A stretch of 64,000 bases of DNA from assembly GCF_024586455.1 (NCBI RefSeq), contig NW_026089728.1:22717-86716 (forward strand), read 5' to 3'. This document shows, in pieces, positions 32,840-44,003 of the stretch. The notes beneath the pieces were generated by a model, which saw only the letters and a list, made by a program, of their open reading frames with translations, made no database searches and was not told where the DNA came from. Source of the DNA: Bactrocera neohumeralis. Its lineage: Eukaryota > Arthropoda > Insecta > Diptera > Tephritidae. Each line of letters opens with the position of its first letter. The stretch's first letter is position 1. A program made the position numbers and the translations under genes.

Positions 32840-33545
32840 ACCGTTTACTCTAATTATGGCAAAATTAATGTATTTTATTCATTCTGTTCAATACAGCTTT
32901 TTGCACTGTTCAAAAGCATGTCGAACGAGTGTTTTAGCTCGTTGGCCGGTATGGCCGCCAGTATGCCGGTGCAAGCCTTTCGAATGGCCTCTACAGCCTA
33001 CTGTCTGCATAACGCTTTCCTTTTATAGGCAAATGCATTCTTCCGAAAAGGAGGGAAGTAGCACGGTGCCATATCAGGTGAATACGGGAAGTAGCTAATG
33101 GTTTAAATGTGATTTTTGGTCAAATAATCGTCTTTCGAATGTTGGATTCTGAGCAATATTTGGTCGTCAGTCAATTTGTGCGGAACAAACCGTGTACACA
33201 CCTTTCGTGAGCCCAAATGTTCGGTCAAAATGCGATGAATCGATGTTTTGGAGATGTTCAAATTCATTTCCATGAATTTCAATGATTATTTTGGCTGATT
33301 TTTGATGGACTTACGCACAGTTTCGATGGAATTTCCGGTGATCACGGGTTTTGATTGACCCACATGTTGATCATCATTTATGTCCTCACGAGCATTTTCA
33401 AAACGTTGAAACCACTCGTGCACTCTGCTACGGGATAGGCAATCATCGCCATAAACTTGTTTCATGATTTGAAACGTTTCGGTAAAAACTTCACCAATTT
33501 TAAAACAAAATTTAATGTCGGCTCTTTGTTAGAAGCTCATTGTTC
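32840..33545 (-). pseudogene. Mariner-like transposase remnant, second family
   Basis: From about 33541 the minus strand reads MSF, stop, QRADIKFCFKIGEVF, then CLSRSRVHEWFQRFENARED and NSIETVRKSIKNQPK, the paired helix-turn-helix part of a mariner transposase. After a frame change come FMEMNLNISKTSIHRILTEH, then FVPHKLTDDQ. The catalytic centre is deleted: the sequence jumps near 33090 to the C-terminal region (ESVMQTVGCRGHSKG). Terminal repeats could not be found. It differs in sequence from the mariner at 31212. Confidence 0.75.
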
Positions 33546-34499
33546 GAAAATGTTGACAGCGGAAAAGGCAGTGGGGCCAGGCTCACTATAACGTCCACTA
33601 GCATTCCCTATTTCTATTCCTCCCTCCTCCTCTATCGACCTCACTCTCGCATAATAACAAAAGCATTAAGTCTCGTGCACTTACAGCGCTGAGTTATTTT
33701 TCCTATTTCGCTTTGCCATCACTAGAAAAAAAATCGAAATTGAAAAGGTGCAACTCAGCGGCAAGAAAATGCATGCTATGAAAGAAATGTTAGCAATCAG
33801 TTTTCGATATTGAATTGTATGTTGACAAGAATGCGACCAACAAAGTGAAAATATTTTGTTTTGTTAGTTAACAACTTATTTTGGTTTAAGTGGGTGAACG
33901 ACTGGATTAACAAAGGAAATACAAATTGTTTTTAAACTTTTCTAAAACATGACTTTAAAGTTTTATTTATTGCAACCCTAGTTAAACAAAAACACTCTCT
34001 CCCACTATTTCTTCTTCTTTTGTTATTTATTGAAATGATCTCAAAAATAACCTAAATTTTCTCTCGAATATTTCCTTATTACACTTTCTTGGGTAATTGT
34101 TCACGGATCTTCCACAACTTTCTATCAGTAAAGCTGATGGTAGTTCAATAATCTGGGTCCGTTCCGAGCACGGTGCCTTTTGACCATCAGGTAAGGTTAG
34201 GTTAAACGGCTGATCCCTCAGGATGGCGGGGGATCACAGTTAGACTATAACGTACAGACTTTGTGAAGCCAGACGGAAAACTCCTGTAGTTGGATATCAG
34301 CTATCGGCAAAACACCCGGACATTTCACAAATCACCTTCGATGTCGCCTGATCCAATATTGTTACGATCACTTGTGAACATAAGAACCTTGCGACTGTAC
34401 AGATGCTGGTAGTTGACCAATGGTTGCTGATCTGGTCTGAGCCCCAACAGTAGTGAACTACAAGAGGCTAACGGAGTTTCTCTACTTCTTAATTGGCGT
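33546..34499. other. Non-coding DNA, possibly with repeat pieces
   Basis: The part at about 34190-34480 is richer in GC (GGTTAGGTTAAACGGCTGATC) and looks like dispersed repeat or LINE 3' sequence. I could not assign it. The rest has no recognisable content. Confidence 0.4.
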
Positions 34500-35775
34500 A
34501 GATACCGCTTACGCGATTATAGCCGAGTTAACAACCGCGCGCCAGTCGTTTCTTCTTTTCGCTACGTGGTGAATTGGATATTCCAAGCGAAGCCAGGCCC
34601 TTCTCCACTTGGTTCTTCCAACGGAGTGGAGGTCTTCCTCTTCCTCTGCTTCCCCCGCGGGTATCGCGTCGAATACTTTCAGAGCTGGAGTGTTTTCATC
34701 CATCCGGACAACATGACCTTGCCAGCGTAGCCGCTGTCCTTTAATTCGCTGAACTATGTCAATGTCGTCGTATATCTCGTACAGCTCATCGTTCCATCGA
34801 ATGCGATATTCGCCGTGGCCAACGCGCAAAGGACCATAAATCTTTCGCAGAACTATTCTTTCGAAAACTCGCAACGTCGACTCATCAGTTGTTGTCATCG
34901 TCCAGACCTCTGCACCATATAGCAGGACGGGAATTATGAGCGACTTATAGAGTTTGGCTTTTGTTCGTCGAGAGAGGACTTTACTTTTCAATTGCCTACT
35001 CAGTCCGAAGTAGCACCTGTTGGCAAGAGCAATCCTGCGTTGGATTTCCAGGCTGACATTGTTGGTGGTGTTAACACTGGTTCCTAAATAGACGAAATTA
35101 TGTACGACTTCAAAGTTATGACTGTCAACAGTGACGTGAGAGCCAAGTTGCGAGTGCGACGACTGTTTGTTTGATGACAGAAAATATTTCGTCTTGCCCT
35201 CGTTCACCAGACCCATTTTCTGTGCTTCCTTGTCCAGCCTGGAGAAAGCAGAACTAACAGCGCGGGTGTTGAGGCCGATGATATCAATATCATCGGCATA
35301 CGCTAACAGCTGTACACACTTATAAAAGATGGTAACTGCTCGATTAAGTTCTGCAGCTCGAATTATTTCCTCCAGCAGCAGGTTGAAGAAGTCGCACGAT
35401 AGGGAGTCGCCGTGTTTGAAACCTCGTTTGTTATCGATCGGCTCGGAGAGGTCTTTCCCGAATCTGACAGAGATTTTGGTGTGTTCAACGTCAGTTTACA
35501 CAGCCATATTAGTTTTGCAGGGATACCAAATTCAGACATCGCGGTATAAAGGCAGCTCCTTTTCGTGCTGTCGAAGGCAGCTTTGAAATCGACGAAGAGG
35601 TGGTGTGTGTCGATTCTCCATTCACGGGTCTTTTCCAAGATTTGGCGCATGGTGAAGATCTGGTCGGTTGTTGATTTGTCAGGTCTAAAGCCACACTGAT
35701 AAGATCCAATCAGTTTGTTGACGGTGGGCTTTAATCTTTCACACAATACGCTCGATAGAATCTTATACATATACC
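34500..35775 (-). pseudogene. RTE-like LINE, 5'-truncated copy (reverse transcriptase part)
   Basis: The minus strand gives the second half of the polymerase. At 35363-35775 it reads SSVLCERLKPTVNKLIGSYQ, FRPDKSTTDQIFTMRQILE, HHLFVDFKAAFDSTKRSC with the first catalytic aspartate. YADD lies at 35289-35300. At 34509-35216 follow LGSHVTVDSHNFEVVHNFVY, YGAEVWTMTTTDES and RIRWNDELYEIYDD to the C-terminus at NSAIIA. Frameshifts separate the parts. The related endonuclease in the other copies resembles that of CFDP2/BovB proteins, hence the RTE-like label. It begins abruptly next to the Helitron fragment. Confidence 0.8.
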
Positions 35776-35819
35776 ACTGAAACCATTGTTTGATGGAAGT
35801 GATCCCGATTCTAGCCATT

Positions 35820-37100
35820 TTCTTCAACACATCCTTAAATACAATAACTGCTTTCGCATGACTTCCTTTGGAGCTAATATCATTCGAGAAGACGGATTCA
35901 TCCCCACTTGCAAGGTTAGCGATCACTCACACCAACAAAATGAATTGCAACACATAACAACTACATATACACCACACACTACACCATCACACGATCAGAA
36001 GTTACACCGTATTCTTCAACAAATGATTGTTTGCAATTACAGATACAAGGACAAATATATCATTTGCATGGTTCAATGGTGCCAAGACCAGATGAACCGC
36101 ATCAATTTCTGCAAATATACTTCATTTCGTCGATGGTGGATCAGCTGAATGTGCGGTGCAATATACAGGGAACACAACAGTTAAAGAGACGAATTATTGA
36201 ACAGTTACAAGCATTTTTTCACACTAATAATGCTGTGGTTAATATGTTCAAAACAGCATTGGAACGAATGCCATCGGATACGCACAAATTTGTCATAAGA
36301 GCGGATTGTACCCCAACAGGTGAACATGTGCGAAGATTCAACGCACCAACCGTTAATGATGTTGCTGCAATTATTGTTGGCGATCCAACTAAATCGCGAG
36401 ACATTGTCGTTCAGCGAAGAAGCAATATCATGCATCGTGTAAACGTGACACATCGTTTGTACGATGCGTTACAATATCGAATTATTTATTGACAAGGGCA
36501 GGACGGATACGACATCACGTTGAAGATGGTCGATCCAATTACAGGTACAATATTCACACACTTATTATTGCTGTTATTGGTTTCCATTAAGAATTCATTT
36601 AATTTTGCATTTTCATGCGTATCAACGAATAAAAATCTAAGCGCAATGAATTACTATGAATATCGTATGATGATTCGTACAAATGAGGAGAATGTCATTT
36701 TGAAGTGCCGTCGGCTATTCCAGCAATTCGCTGTCGACATATATGTCAAAGTCGAGACCGAACGTTTAGCGTTCATCCGATTCAATCAGGCAAAGCTACG
36801 ATCTGAGGACTATATACACTTGCTGGTGATGTTCAGAATATTGAACTTATGACGATTTTCCCATCATCTTATATCGGAAGCCCACGCCACATGCACGAGT
36901 ACGCTCAAGACGCTATGACGTACGTGCGAAATTATGGAACTCCGGATTTATTTATTACGTTAACATCCAATCCGAAGTGGACGGAAATTGAACGTGAGTT
37001 GGAACCGGGCCAAAAACCGCAAGATCGCCATGACATAATCGCCAGAGTATTTCAGCAAAATCTAAAGGTTATGATGGATGTGCTGAAATGTAATTTTTCC
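35820..37100 (+). pseudogene. Helitron Rep/helicase, N-terminal fragment
   Basis: The plus strand encodes the N-terminal part of a Helitron replicase. It reads KYNNCFRMTSFGANI before an apparent intron and IQGQIYHLHGSMVP after it, then FISSMVDQLNVRCNIQGTQQ, DCTPTGEHVRRFNAPTVND and VQRRSNIMHRVNVTHRLYDA. A second block at 36640-37090 gives MNYYEYRMMIRTNEENVIL and GTPDLFITLTSNPKWTEIER. The HUH nuclease motif and the helicase, which lie further downstream in full elements, are missing; the frame stops after VMMDVLKC at about 37090. A stop at 36490 and a disrupted stretch at 36545-36640 show decay. Confidence 0.85.
35915..36042 (+). other. Apparent intron in the Helitron fragment
   Basis: Removing the 128 bases GTTAGC...TTACAG joins TGC AAG to ATA CAA GGA and restores the expected CKIQGQIYH continuity. 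Ends follow GT-AG, with TTTGCAATTACAG as acceptor. Confidence 0.65.
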
Positions 37101-38021
37101 TTTTTAAATATAAAACAAAAAAAAATTTCTTTATCTTTTAATCACCAAACGAAATGTTACATAAAACGATGCAATTTGGTGGCGAAACGGAGTTCGCCGG
37201 GTTTTCTAGTAATCATATAATAACTCTATGCTAGATATAAGAGTTCAGACATTCCTTCAGTAGTCTTGACGACTTATTAAGAAATTCAGGGCTAATATTG
37301 CTGCCCTACGTTTGGAGTGAATAATCGCCACACTTCACTTTAGTTGATGGAAAGTTCCCGACAGTTTACTGCTCTACCAACCCTCTTCGCCAGCTTTCAT
37401 CCTTTTGTAAGAAAGCTTACCGCCCCTCTGCTTCAGCAAATCTCTTTAACATATGTGAGCAGTGAAACGACAGCCAGAGGTAGGCACGGCGACCTTGTAA
37501 TCTAAGTATTATGAATTGAGAATTCCAGAGTGTTCAGTCTCGCAGTCATCTAAGTACTCCGATTATATGAGTTTGAAGGCAGCTTTCGCGGCAATATACA
37601 TTTCGGCTAAGTCCACCGCTGCACCGTTTTATACGTCATTAATTATATTTCTCTAAACATATTAATTCGTACAGAACTTGTACTCTGTATTCTTATTTCA
37701 TTTCATCTGATAAACATATTTTATCTGATAGCATGTGAATGGAGACTACTATGCAGATATTACCAAAAATTCACATACCTTATAATATAGCATCGTCATA
37801 TCTAAAAAAAAGTGATACCTGAAACAAAAGGCTTTAAGTCACGCCACTTCAATAACAATAACATCATATTTAACATCACATTAATTTAGTCTTATATAAA
37901 GTCAATTATTTAACTTTATTGACCTTAAATCACATCACTTCAAATTGTAACATCTCATGATACCCAAACCATATTACGTTATTTCAGAAAATTTCTTCCA
38001 ATCACTTAAATTTAAAATTAT
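37101..38021. other. Non-coding DNA
   Basis: No recognised gene. The part at 37210-37630 is less AT-rich but shows no conserved frame. Confidence 0.4.
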
Positions 38022-38204
38022 TTAAGGGGTTAGGGGTAGTCAGAGGCACGAAAAAATTAGAATTTTCAGCACTTTTTTTTGTGCTATTAAATAGTGTTAT
38101 TTTACAAAAGTAGGTAGGTAGGTAGGAGTGCAGCCCTATCGGGCTCAATTAACACTTGATGTGCCATTTTGATGCACTGTTCGTAGAACCTTCTGTATCT
38201 GCTA

Positions 38205-38613
38205 TTACGTTTCACCTTCTCTTTCAAACCATTTTGAGGTTTCGATGAAACTACTTATGTCTGATATGCTTTTAGTGGAAATCCATTCAAGGTTTGGTGT
38301 TAGATGGATTCCAAGTGTTTTGTGTCGGATCTGTGCTAGAGCTGGGCATTCACAGAGAAAGTGGAAGATTGTTTCCTTGTTCCCTGCTACTCCGCAGCCA
38401 CGGCAGATGTCGTTGTAGGGCATACCCATTTTGGATGCGTGTTCCCCAAATGGCCAGTGCCCTGTTGTGGTAGCTGTTACTCTGTAAATACTTTTCCTTG
38501 ATCTATTTAGTAAGTCGTTGGTTCTTTTCCTGTCATATGTTGGCCATAATTGTTTAGTTAAGACGCATTTTGTGATGTTTTTCCTCCTGTTATTTGCAAT
38601 TTGTTGAAATTGT
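38205..38613 (-). pseudogene. LOA ORF2, C-terminal part with cysteine motif
   Basis: The end of ORF2 reads MGMPYNDICRGCGVAGNKET and then IFHFLCECPALAQIR, a CCHC-type finger typical for the C-terminus of such LINEs. The stop is at 38205. A frame change near 38430-38613 separates it from the RNase H piece. Confidence 0.8.
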
Positions 38614-39093
38614 CTATTGATCTCTCCTTTGATTGATCCTAGCGGACTTTATTATTATCTCCGCCTCGGATTCGTTGAGGGAAGCTCCTGCCTTTGCCAA
38701 CTCGTGTGCTTTTTCGTTACCGAAAATGTTCCTGTGGCCGGGAACCCAGATTAAGTTTAGTTGGAGCTTGTCTTTTATTGAGCTTAGTGCTCTCTTGCAG
38801 TTGTGTACTGTGCTGGAGTTTGTCATGGGTGAAGACAAGGCCAGGAGCGCCGCCTGGCTATCCGTAAATATAGTTGCTTTATTTATATTCCCGTGGTTTT
38901 CAAATAGAGCTTCGCAGGGTTCTTCTATGCCTAGTACTTCTGCTTGGAAGATGCTAGCCAAGTTCGGTAGACGTATAGAGAGAGATATGCCAAGATCAGT
39001 GGATAATACCCCCGTTCCTACTCCGCAGTCCATTTTGGACCCGTCGGTATAGACTGAGATGGTATCCTCCTCTTCTATCGAGCCTCTCTCCAT
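38614..39093 (-). pseudogene. LOA ORF2, RNase H domain
   Basis: The domain starts SVYTDGSKMDCGVGTGV (first aspartate), then FQAEVLGIEE (glutamate), IFTDSQAALLAL (second aspartate) and LIWVPGHRNIFGNEKAHELA. The last acidic position usually seen as ADELA is AHELA here, i.e. His in place of Asp. The frame is separated from the reverse transcriptase by an overlap near 39075-39093. Confidence 0.85.
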
Positions 39094-40412
39094 TCTCGTC
39101 TAGATGGTATCCTTACCTGGAAGTGTCTGTTGAAGTCCAGCTTTGGGAGAATGTAGTCTGATTTATTAATGGTGGGCTTGTTTAGAATTACACTATGTCT
39201 ATAGTTCTGCTGGTTCCAACCTCCCAATTCTTTTATTCTTGTCGCCGCAATAGCTGCTGTTTTTTGAATAAAAATGTCCATTGGTAGTTGATGCAGGATC
39301 GCGTTGGGCGCATCAGTCGAACATGACCTGATTGCCCCAGTAACAATCGCACACGCTGCTCTTTGTATTCCATTTAATTTTCTAATGTTGTATTGTTTGT
39401 TTAGCGCTGGCCACCATACCAGAGCTCCATATGTAAGTATAGGTCTTATGACCGCCGTATACATCCACATGACTATACTTGGTTTGAGGCCCCAATTCTT
39501 GGTGACGATTCTCTTACAAGTATAGTAAGCCATATATGCTTTGTTTATTCTTTTTTCTATATTTATTTTCCAGGACAATTTGGTGTCAATCTCCACCCCC
39601 AAGTATTTAGCTGTGGGGGATAGAGTGAATGTTGTAACGTTTAGTACCGGAAGTTGGAACTGAGGTATTTTGGTTCTGCTTGTGAATAGCATCAGTTCTG
39701 TTTTGTTCGGGTTAACTTCAGTCCATTGTTTTTAGCCCATAGGTTTAACCTTCGAAGTGCTCTTTCCATAATCTCGCTGACTGTTGAAGGAAACATGCCT
39801 GATACCAACAACACTATATCGTCTGCATACGCCACTGCTTTCACTCCTCCACCGTTTAGTTGGAGGAGTATTTCGTTCAGCGCTACAACCCATAGGAGCG
39901 GAGAGAGGACCCCTCCTTGAGGCGTCCCTCTACTCACATAGCTTGTTTGTGTTGCAGCGCCGTTTGAAGCTATAATCTTCCTATTCTCAAGCATCGATAG
40001 TATCCATCTGCACACAGTGTCATCTATGCCACCATGTGCCAGAGAGTTAATTATCGCATTTACTTCTATGTTATTGAAGGCGCCCTCTATGTCTAGAAAT
40101 GCAGCCATGGTGTATTGTTTGTGGTGTAGTGATTTTTCGATTACACTTATCACCTCGTGAAGGGCGGTTTCGGTTGATCGGCCCTTCATGTACGCATGTT
40201 GGGACTTCGATAACTTCTCCGCCATTATTGTTCTTACGTGTAGATCTATTAGCCTTTCTAGTACCTTCAGCATAAAGGAGGTAAGGCTTATAGGTCTAAA
40301 ATCCTTGGCATTCTCGTGTGTTCTTCTGCCTGGTTTTGGGAGGAACACAACTTTACTTCTTTTCCAACTTCTTGGGATGTAGGATAAAAGAATGCTAGCT
40401 TTGTATACATTT
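39075..40412 (-). pseudogene. LOA ORF2, reverse transcriptase
   Basis: The palm is open at 39692-40348: DFRPISLTSFMLKVLERLID, AAFLDIEGAFNNIEVNAI (catalytic aspartate), RGTPQGGVLSPLLWVVALNE and AYADDIVLLV (YADD at 39818-39829). A frame change near 39692 leads to 39075-39692 with LSPTAKYLGVEIDTKLSW and LTYGALVWWPALNK, the thumb region. A second break near 40350-40412 separates it from the endonuclease part. Confidence 0.9.
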
Positions 40413-41671
40413 TAAGGTCTTTGAACCATTGGTTCTACCAGGTTTTGCAACATTATGGGCATAATCCCGTCAGGACCAGCCGCTTTAAATGGTGCAAAAC
40501 TATTTATGGCATACTTGATTTTGCTTTTGTCTATTATTTGGCTTTGATAATCAGTTGCGTTCAACGGTGGTTCTGGTTGAACCCTCGTTGAAGGTGTTTG
40601 CTGACTCCCGGGGAAGTGTGTTGTAATTAGTACCTCCAGAGACTCTTTTGCCGAGGAGGTCCAATCACTTCCCTCCGTCCTAATGTAGGCAGTGTTAATA
40701 TGATCTTTGGATAGTATTTTGCTCAGCCTAGCGGTTTCTCTGCAACTTTCTATCGATGTGCAGAAAGATCGCCAAGAGTCGTTTTTTGCTTTCCTGGTTC
40801 TAAAACTCTCATTGAAAGCTTTCCTTAGTTGTGTTCTCAAATTCTTGAGTTCACTGTTCCACCAAGGGAGAGACTTTCTCTTTTTCAAAACTGTTAGCGG
40901 AGTAGATTTATTGAAAGTTGTGGTTAAGATTTTTTTCAACTTCTCTACTTCTGAATCTAGTTCTTGAGGATTTCTGATACTCTTATTGCCTCCCTTTTCG
41001 AGGCATTTTGTTGCTATTCTGGTATATTTTTCCCATGCTGTTCTTCTGGGGTTTCGGTATGTGAGAGGAGAACTGTACCTCCCGCGGATGCTGAAGAGTA
41101 TCCAGGAGTGATCCGACATGGAAGGCTCATCGGATACCCTCCAGTTATCCACAACGAGACTATCTGTGTCTGTTGATAGCGTGAGGTCAAGCACTTCCTC
41201 CCACCCCGGAAACCTATCAGAGCTTGGAAAAATAAAAGTTGGCTTATCGCCCTTGTGGCATATACTTAGATTACTATTTAGAATATACTGCAAGAGTGAC
41301 TCACCTCTGGTGTTTATGCTGGAGCTACCCCTTGCGTTTGCATCACACCCTATTAGGACATCTTCTTTCCTGTTCTCCTCTACTAGTCTGGTGAGCAGGG
41401 TCGGTGGTATGTCTTCGTCATGCGCCAAGTAGGCCGAGATTAAGAAGAAGGGCTTTTCCTTCTGTTCCACCTTTACCACTATGATATCTGCTGTGCTGTA
41501 ATTAGGACAAAGAAATGCATTTATACTTTTATTGATAAGAATGCATGCCCTAGGTTTACTTTTGTTCCGTGTGTAAAACAGGTTATAGTTGCTGCTGTTT
41601 AGCCCTTTAATGTTGTCTTCTTTGACCCAGGGCTCCTGTATTAGGCTTATGTCGATGCTCCCCTCGTTCAT
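40412..41671 (-). pseudogene. LOA ORF2, endonuclease and linker
   Basis: An APE-type endonuclease: ISLIQEPWVKE (catalytic glutamate), FLISAYLAHDED, VLIGCDANARGSSS (DxN), EEVLDLTLSTD and MSDHSWILFSI (terminal DH). It ends in the polymerase fingers (FKAAGPDGIMPIMLQ). The true ORF2 start is further upstream near 41755, where INNLRCIQINLQ is followed by a one-base G excess around 41712 that shifts into HSKSATANLITL and this frame. Confidence 0.9.
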
Positions 41672-41778
41672 AAGGGTTATCAGATTCGCTGTAGCACTCT
41701 TCGAGTGCCTGCAGGTTTATCTGTATGCATCTAAGGTTGTTGATGCCCAATCTCGGGTTTCTTCGATGCCTACATTCC

Positions 41779-42915
41779 TTAGCAACTGGCTAGCGTCGTC
41801 GACCTCTCCGTGTCGTCTTCGTCAGCCGCTTTGTCGCCTTGGAAGATTTTCAACCTGGCCTTGCGAATACCGAAGCTGATTTTGTAGTCAGTCTTCTTGA
41901 GAGCCTCAATGGACTCATCGCAAATGGCCACTAGTATTGGTCTGCTGGCTTTATTTGGTTTTTCCTCCTTTATCAGCTGCCACTCATCTATACCAGGTAT
42001 AGTTTTGTTCTGCAGCTTGATAAACCTCAGGAGTTTTTCGCCTGGCTCCTCTAGTGGGGGTAACCAAATGCGAGCACGAGGTCTCTTTGGAATGTCCCTG
42101 GCGGGTATAAGCCTCAATTGGAGGCCTACAAAGGCGTTGCTGATTTTAGCAACACTACCCGTTAGGAAATCCAGGGAGGCCTGGTCCGCGCACTTGATGA
42201 CCCTGTAGCCCCTGAGGGTCTCAGAGGAGTCAAACTCCGGGTGAGGACTCGCTGGATTGTCAAGTACATAGCTTAGCACCATACTCGACAATCTGACGTC
42301 GATCTCCACCCATCTTTCCTGTACCGTGCTCGGTGAGAAGGAATTCCCATCTATGATGGCCACTTGCAGGCTATCTCTGGCTACATCGCAGAAATGCCTT
42401 GCCGCTGTTGCGCTGCTCTGTTCGCCTTCACTCCGCCTCGGTTTTTTAGGCAGAGTTTCGGGTGTTTCTGTCGTAGAGCGATTCCTTTTTTGTGAAGTGC
42501 TCTCCTGTTTGTTCTCTACTAGAGGTTCTGATTGCTTCCTTTTCAGGTGGCTTTCATATTCCTCCACTATTGCTTTGAGGCGCTTTGTTTCTGCCTCATC
42601 AACTGGGGTGCCGGTTGCCTGGTCTTTGGCTATCTTCCCTAGAATGAAGACTGCCCTCTGGTACCGGTTTCTCCTCAGCTGATTCTGGGATTTTTTGCGC
42701 TTCTTTTTGATTTCCCCTTTGCCCGCCAGTGCACTTTGGTTGGTGCTCATGGCAGCTTTGGAGGTGGACGCTTCCTCTCTTACGTTCGCTCTTAGCACTG
42801 CTGTATCTGCCGGTATACTTAGGTTGGTATGTCCGGCAGTACCTTTACTCGTCTCCTGGCTGGAGGCGAGTAATTCGTCTTCGTCGGATTCCGTAATGGG
42901 AATCCTGTAATTCAT
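41779..42915 (-). CDS. LOA ORF1 (gag-like, DUF4780-type), intact
   Basis: The ATG at 42915 opens 378 codons without a break. The first 200 residues are charged and low in complexity, with basic stretches (KKKRKKSQNQLRRNRYQR, LPKKPRRSEGE) suited to RNA binding or nuclear entry. The second half (VQERWVEIDVRLSSMVLSY, YRVIKCADQASLDFLTG, RARIWLPPLEEPGEKLL) resembles the DUF4780 domain of LOA-like elements. Proteins of this kind coat the element RNA. The frame upstream to 42942 has no ATG, so this start is preferred. Confidence 0.8.
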   Translation of the reverse strand: MNYRIPITESDEDELLASSQETSKGTAGHTNLSIPADTAVLRANVREEASTSKAAMSTNQSALAGKGEIKKKRKKSQNQLRRNRYQRAVFILGKIAKDQATGTPVDEAETKRLKAIVEEYESHLKRKQSEPLVENKQESTSQKRNRSTTETPETLPKKPRRSEGEQSSATAARHFCDVARDSLQVAIIDGNSFSPSTVQERWVEIDVRLSSMVLSYVLDNPASPHPEFDSSETLRGYRVIKCADQASLDFLTGSVAKISNAFVGLQLRLIPARDIPKRPRARIWLPPLEEPGEKLLRFIKLQNKTIPGIDEWQLIKEEKPNKASRPILVAICDESIEALKKTDYKISFGIRKARLKIFQGDKAADEDDTERSTTLASC

Positions 42916-43387
42916 ATCCTTAGTCGTCGCTGTTGTCGTCAAATTGGTTGTTGTAGTTGTTGTTGTTTTGTTGTTTCAGTTCATTTGTTGGTCCCACGAG
43001 TAAGCCGAAAAGGGTTGGTCACTCGTCCGCAGAGCCGGTATGCGGAGAGAAGGCTTTTATACCTCCGACCTCGCCCGGGCATCGGAGGGGACCGTTCGCG
43101 ATCAGCTATTTATTACCCCCCGCTGACCATTCAGCCCTCGGCACGGGTACCTCGACACCTTGGCTTAGGGTGGTGTTGGTGCGGATATCCTCATACTTCC
43201 ACAATAGGAGATACTTCCACAATAGGAGATGGGCGTAAAACCTAGGGTTTATTCATCCATTTCACTATTGTGGGAATTATGGGGTGTCCCTCTTAGTTCG
43301 TAAGATCAGAGTGCGTTTCCTTCGGGATGCACACTTTACTCTTACTTAAGCCTCTTCGCCACGACAAGGCGACCAACTTCAAAGAGG
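42916..43387 (-). other. 5' UTR of the LOA-type LINE
   Basis: It contains CTTCC-type short repeats: ATACTTCCACAATAGGAG appears twice in a row at about 43190-43230 on the plus strand. Internal promoters of such LINEs lie in the 5' UTR, but no element can be named here. Confidence 0.55.
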
Positions 43388-44003
43388 TTTACAAAAGTAG
43401 TAATATGGCATTATTATAGAATGTGTTGACTTAAAGTCACGAAAATTTCAAAAAAAAAAAAATAATTTTCAAAGTTATAGTTGTTTGTGTTGACCCAGTT
43501 CCAAAAAAAGGTACTTGCGGTGACAACCATAAGAGCAATCGGACAAAAAAAAAGTTTTATAAATAGATAAACTCGGGCCTTATTTTTTTTTTACAAAAAT
43601 TAACAAAATGGCGGCCTCAGCAAATTGTTTTCTAAATTTTTGGGAAAAAATCAACACTTAATTGGTCTTAAAAAATCGAAATTTTTGAAAAAAAAATCCT
43701 TCGATAAGGCCCGAGTTTATTATGTATTCTACATAAAAGCTGTATAGATTTCATTAAAATCTACTAAGTGGTTTTCGAGTTACAGTTGTCACCAGTTCAA
43801 AAAACATAGTTTTGAGAAAAACGCGTTTAAAGTTTCACACGAGCGCTTTGAAGTGCTCGATTTCTCTTTGTTATTTCTCGAATAACTCAAAAACTAATTA
43901 CCGGATCAACGTGAAATATGAGAATCTTTTATAGATTTACACTTAACGAAAATGCAAAAAAAAGTTCATTTTTTGAAAATTCTGACTACCCCTAACCCTT
44001 TAA

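Larger units (their letters stand above)
38114..43387 (-). mobile_element. Full-length LOA-type non-LTR retrotransposon (5274 bp)
   Basis: The element is bounded by an exact 13-bp duplication TTTACAAAAGTAG (38101-38113 and 43388-43400). On the minus strand it has a 5' UTR (43387 to about 42916), ORF1 with a DUF4780-like region, ORF2 with endonuclease, reverse transcriptase and RNase H, and a short 3' UTR ending in CTAC repeats (38114-38126). RNase H in ORF2 together with this ORF1 type fits the LOA/I-like group of flies. A few frameshifts interrupt ORF2, so it looks only recently dead. Confidence 0.9.
38026..43999. mobile_element. TTAA-flanked MITE split by a LOA-type LINE
   Basis: The ends are inverted repeats, GGGGTTAGGGGTAGTCAGA at 38026 and the complement of AGGGTTAGGGGTAGTCAGA at 43999, bordered by TTAA on both sides (38022-38025 and 44000-44003). 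Without the LINE and its 13-base duplication it is 687 bases and non-coding. A TTAA target points to the piggyBac group, but no transposase is present. Confidence 0.8.
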
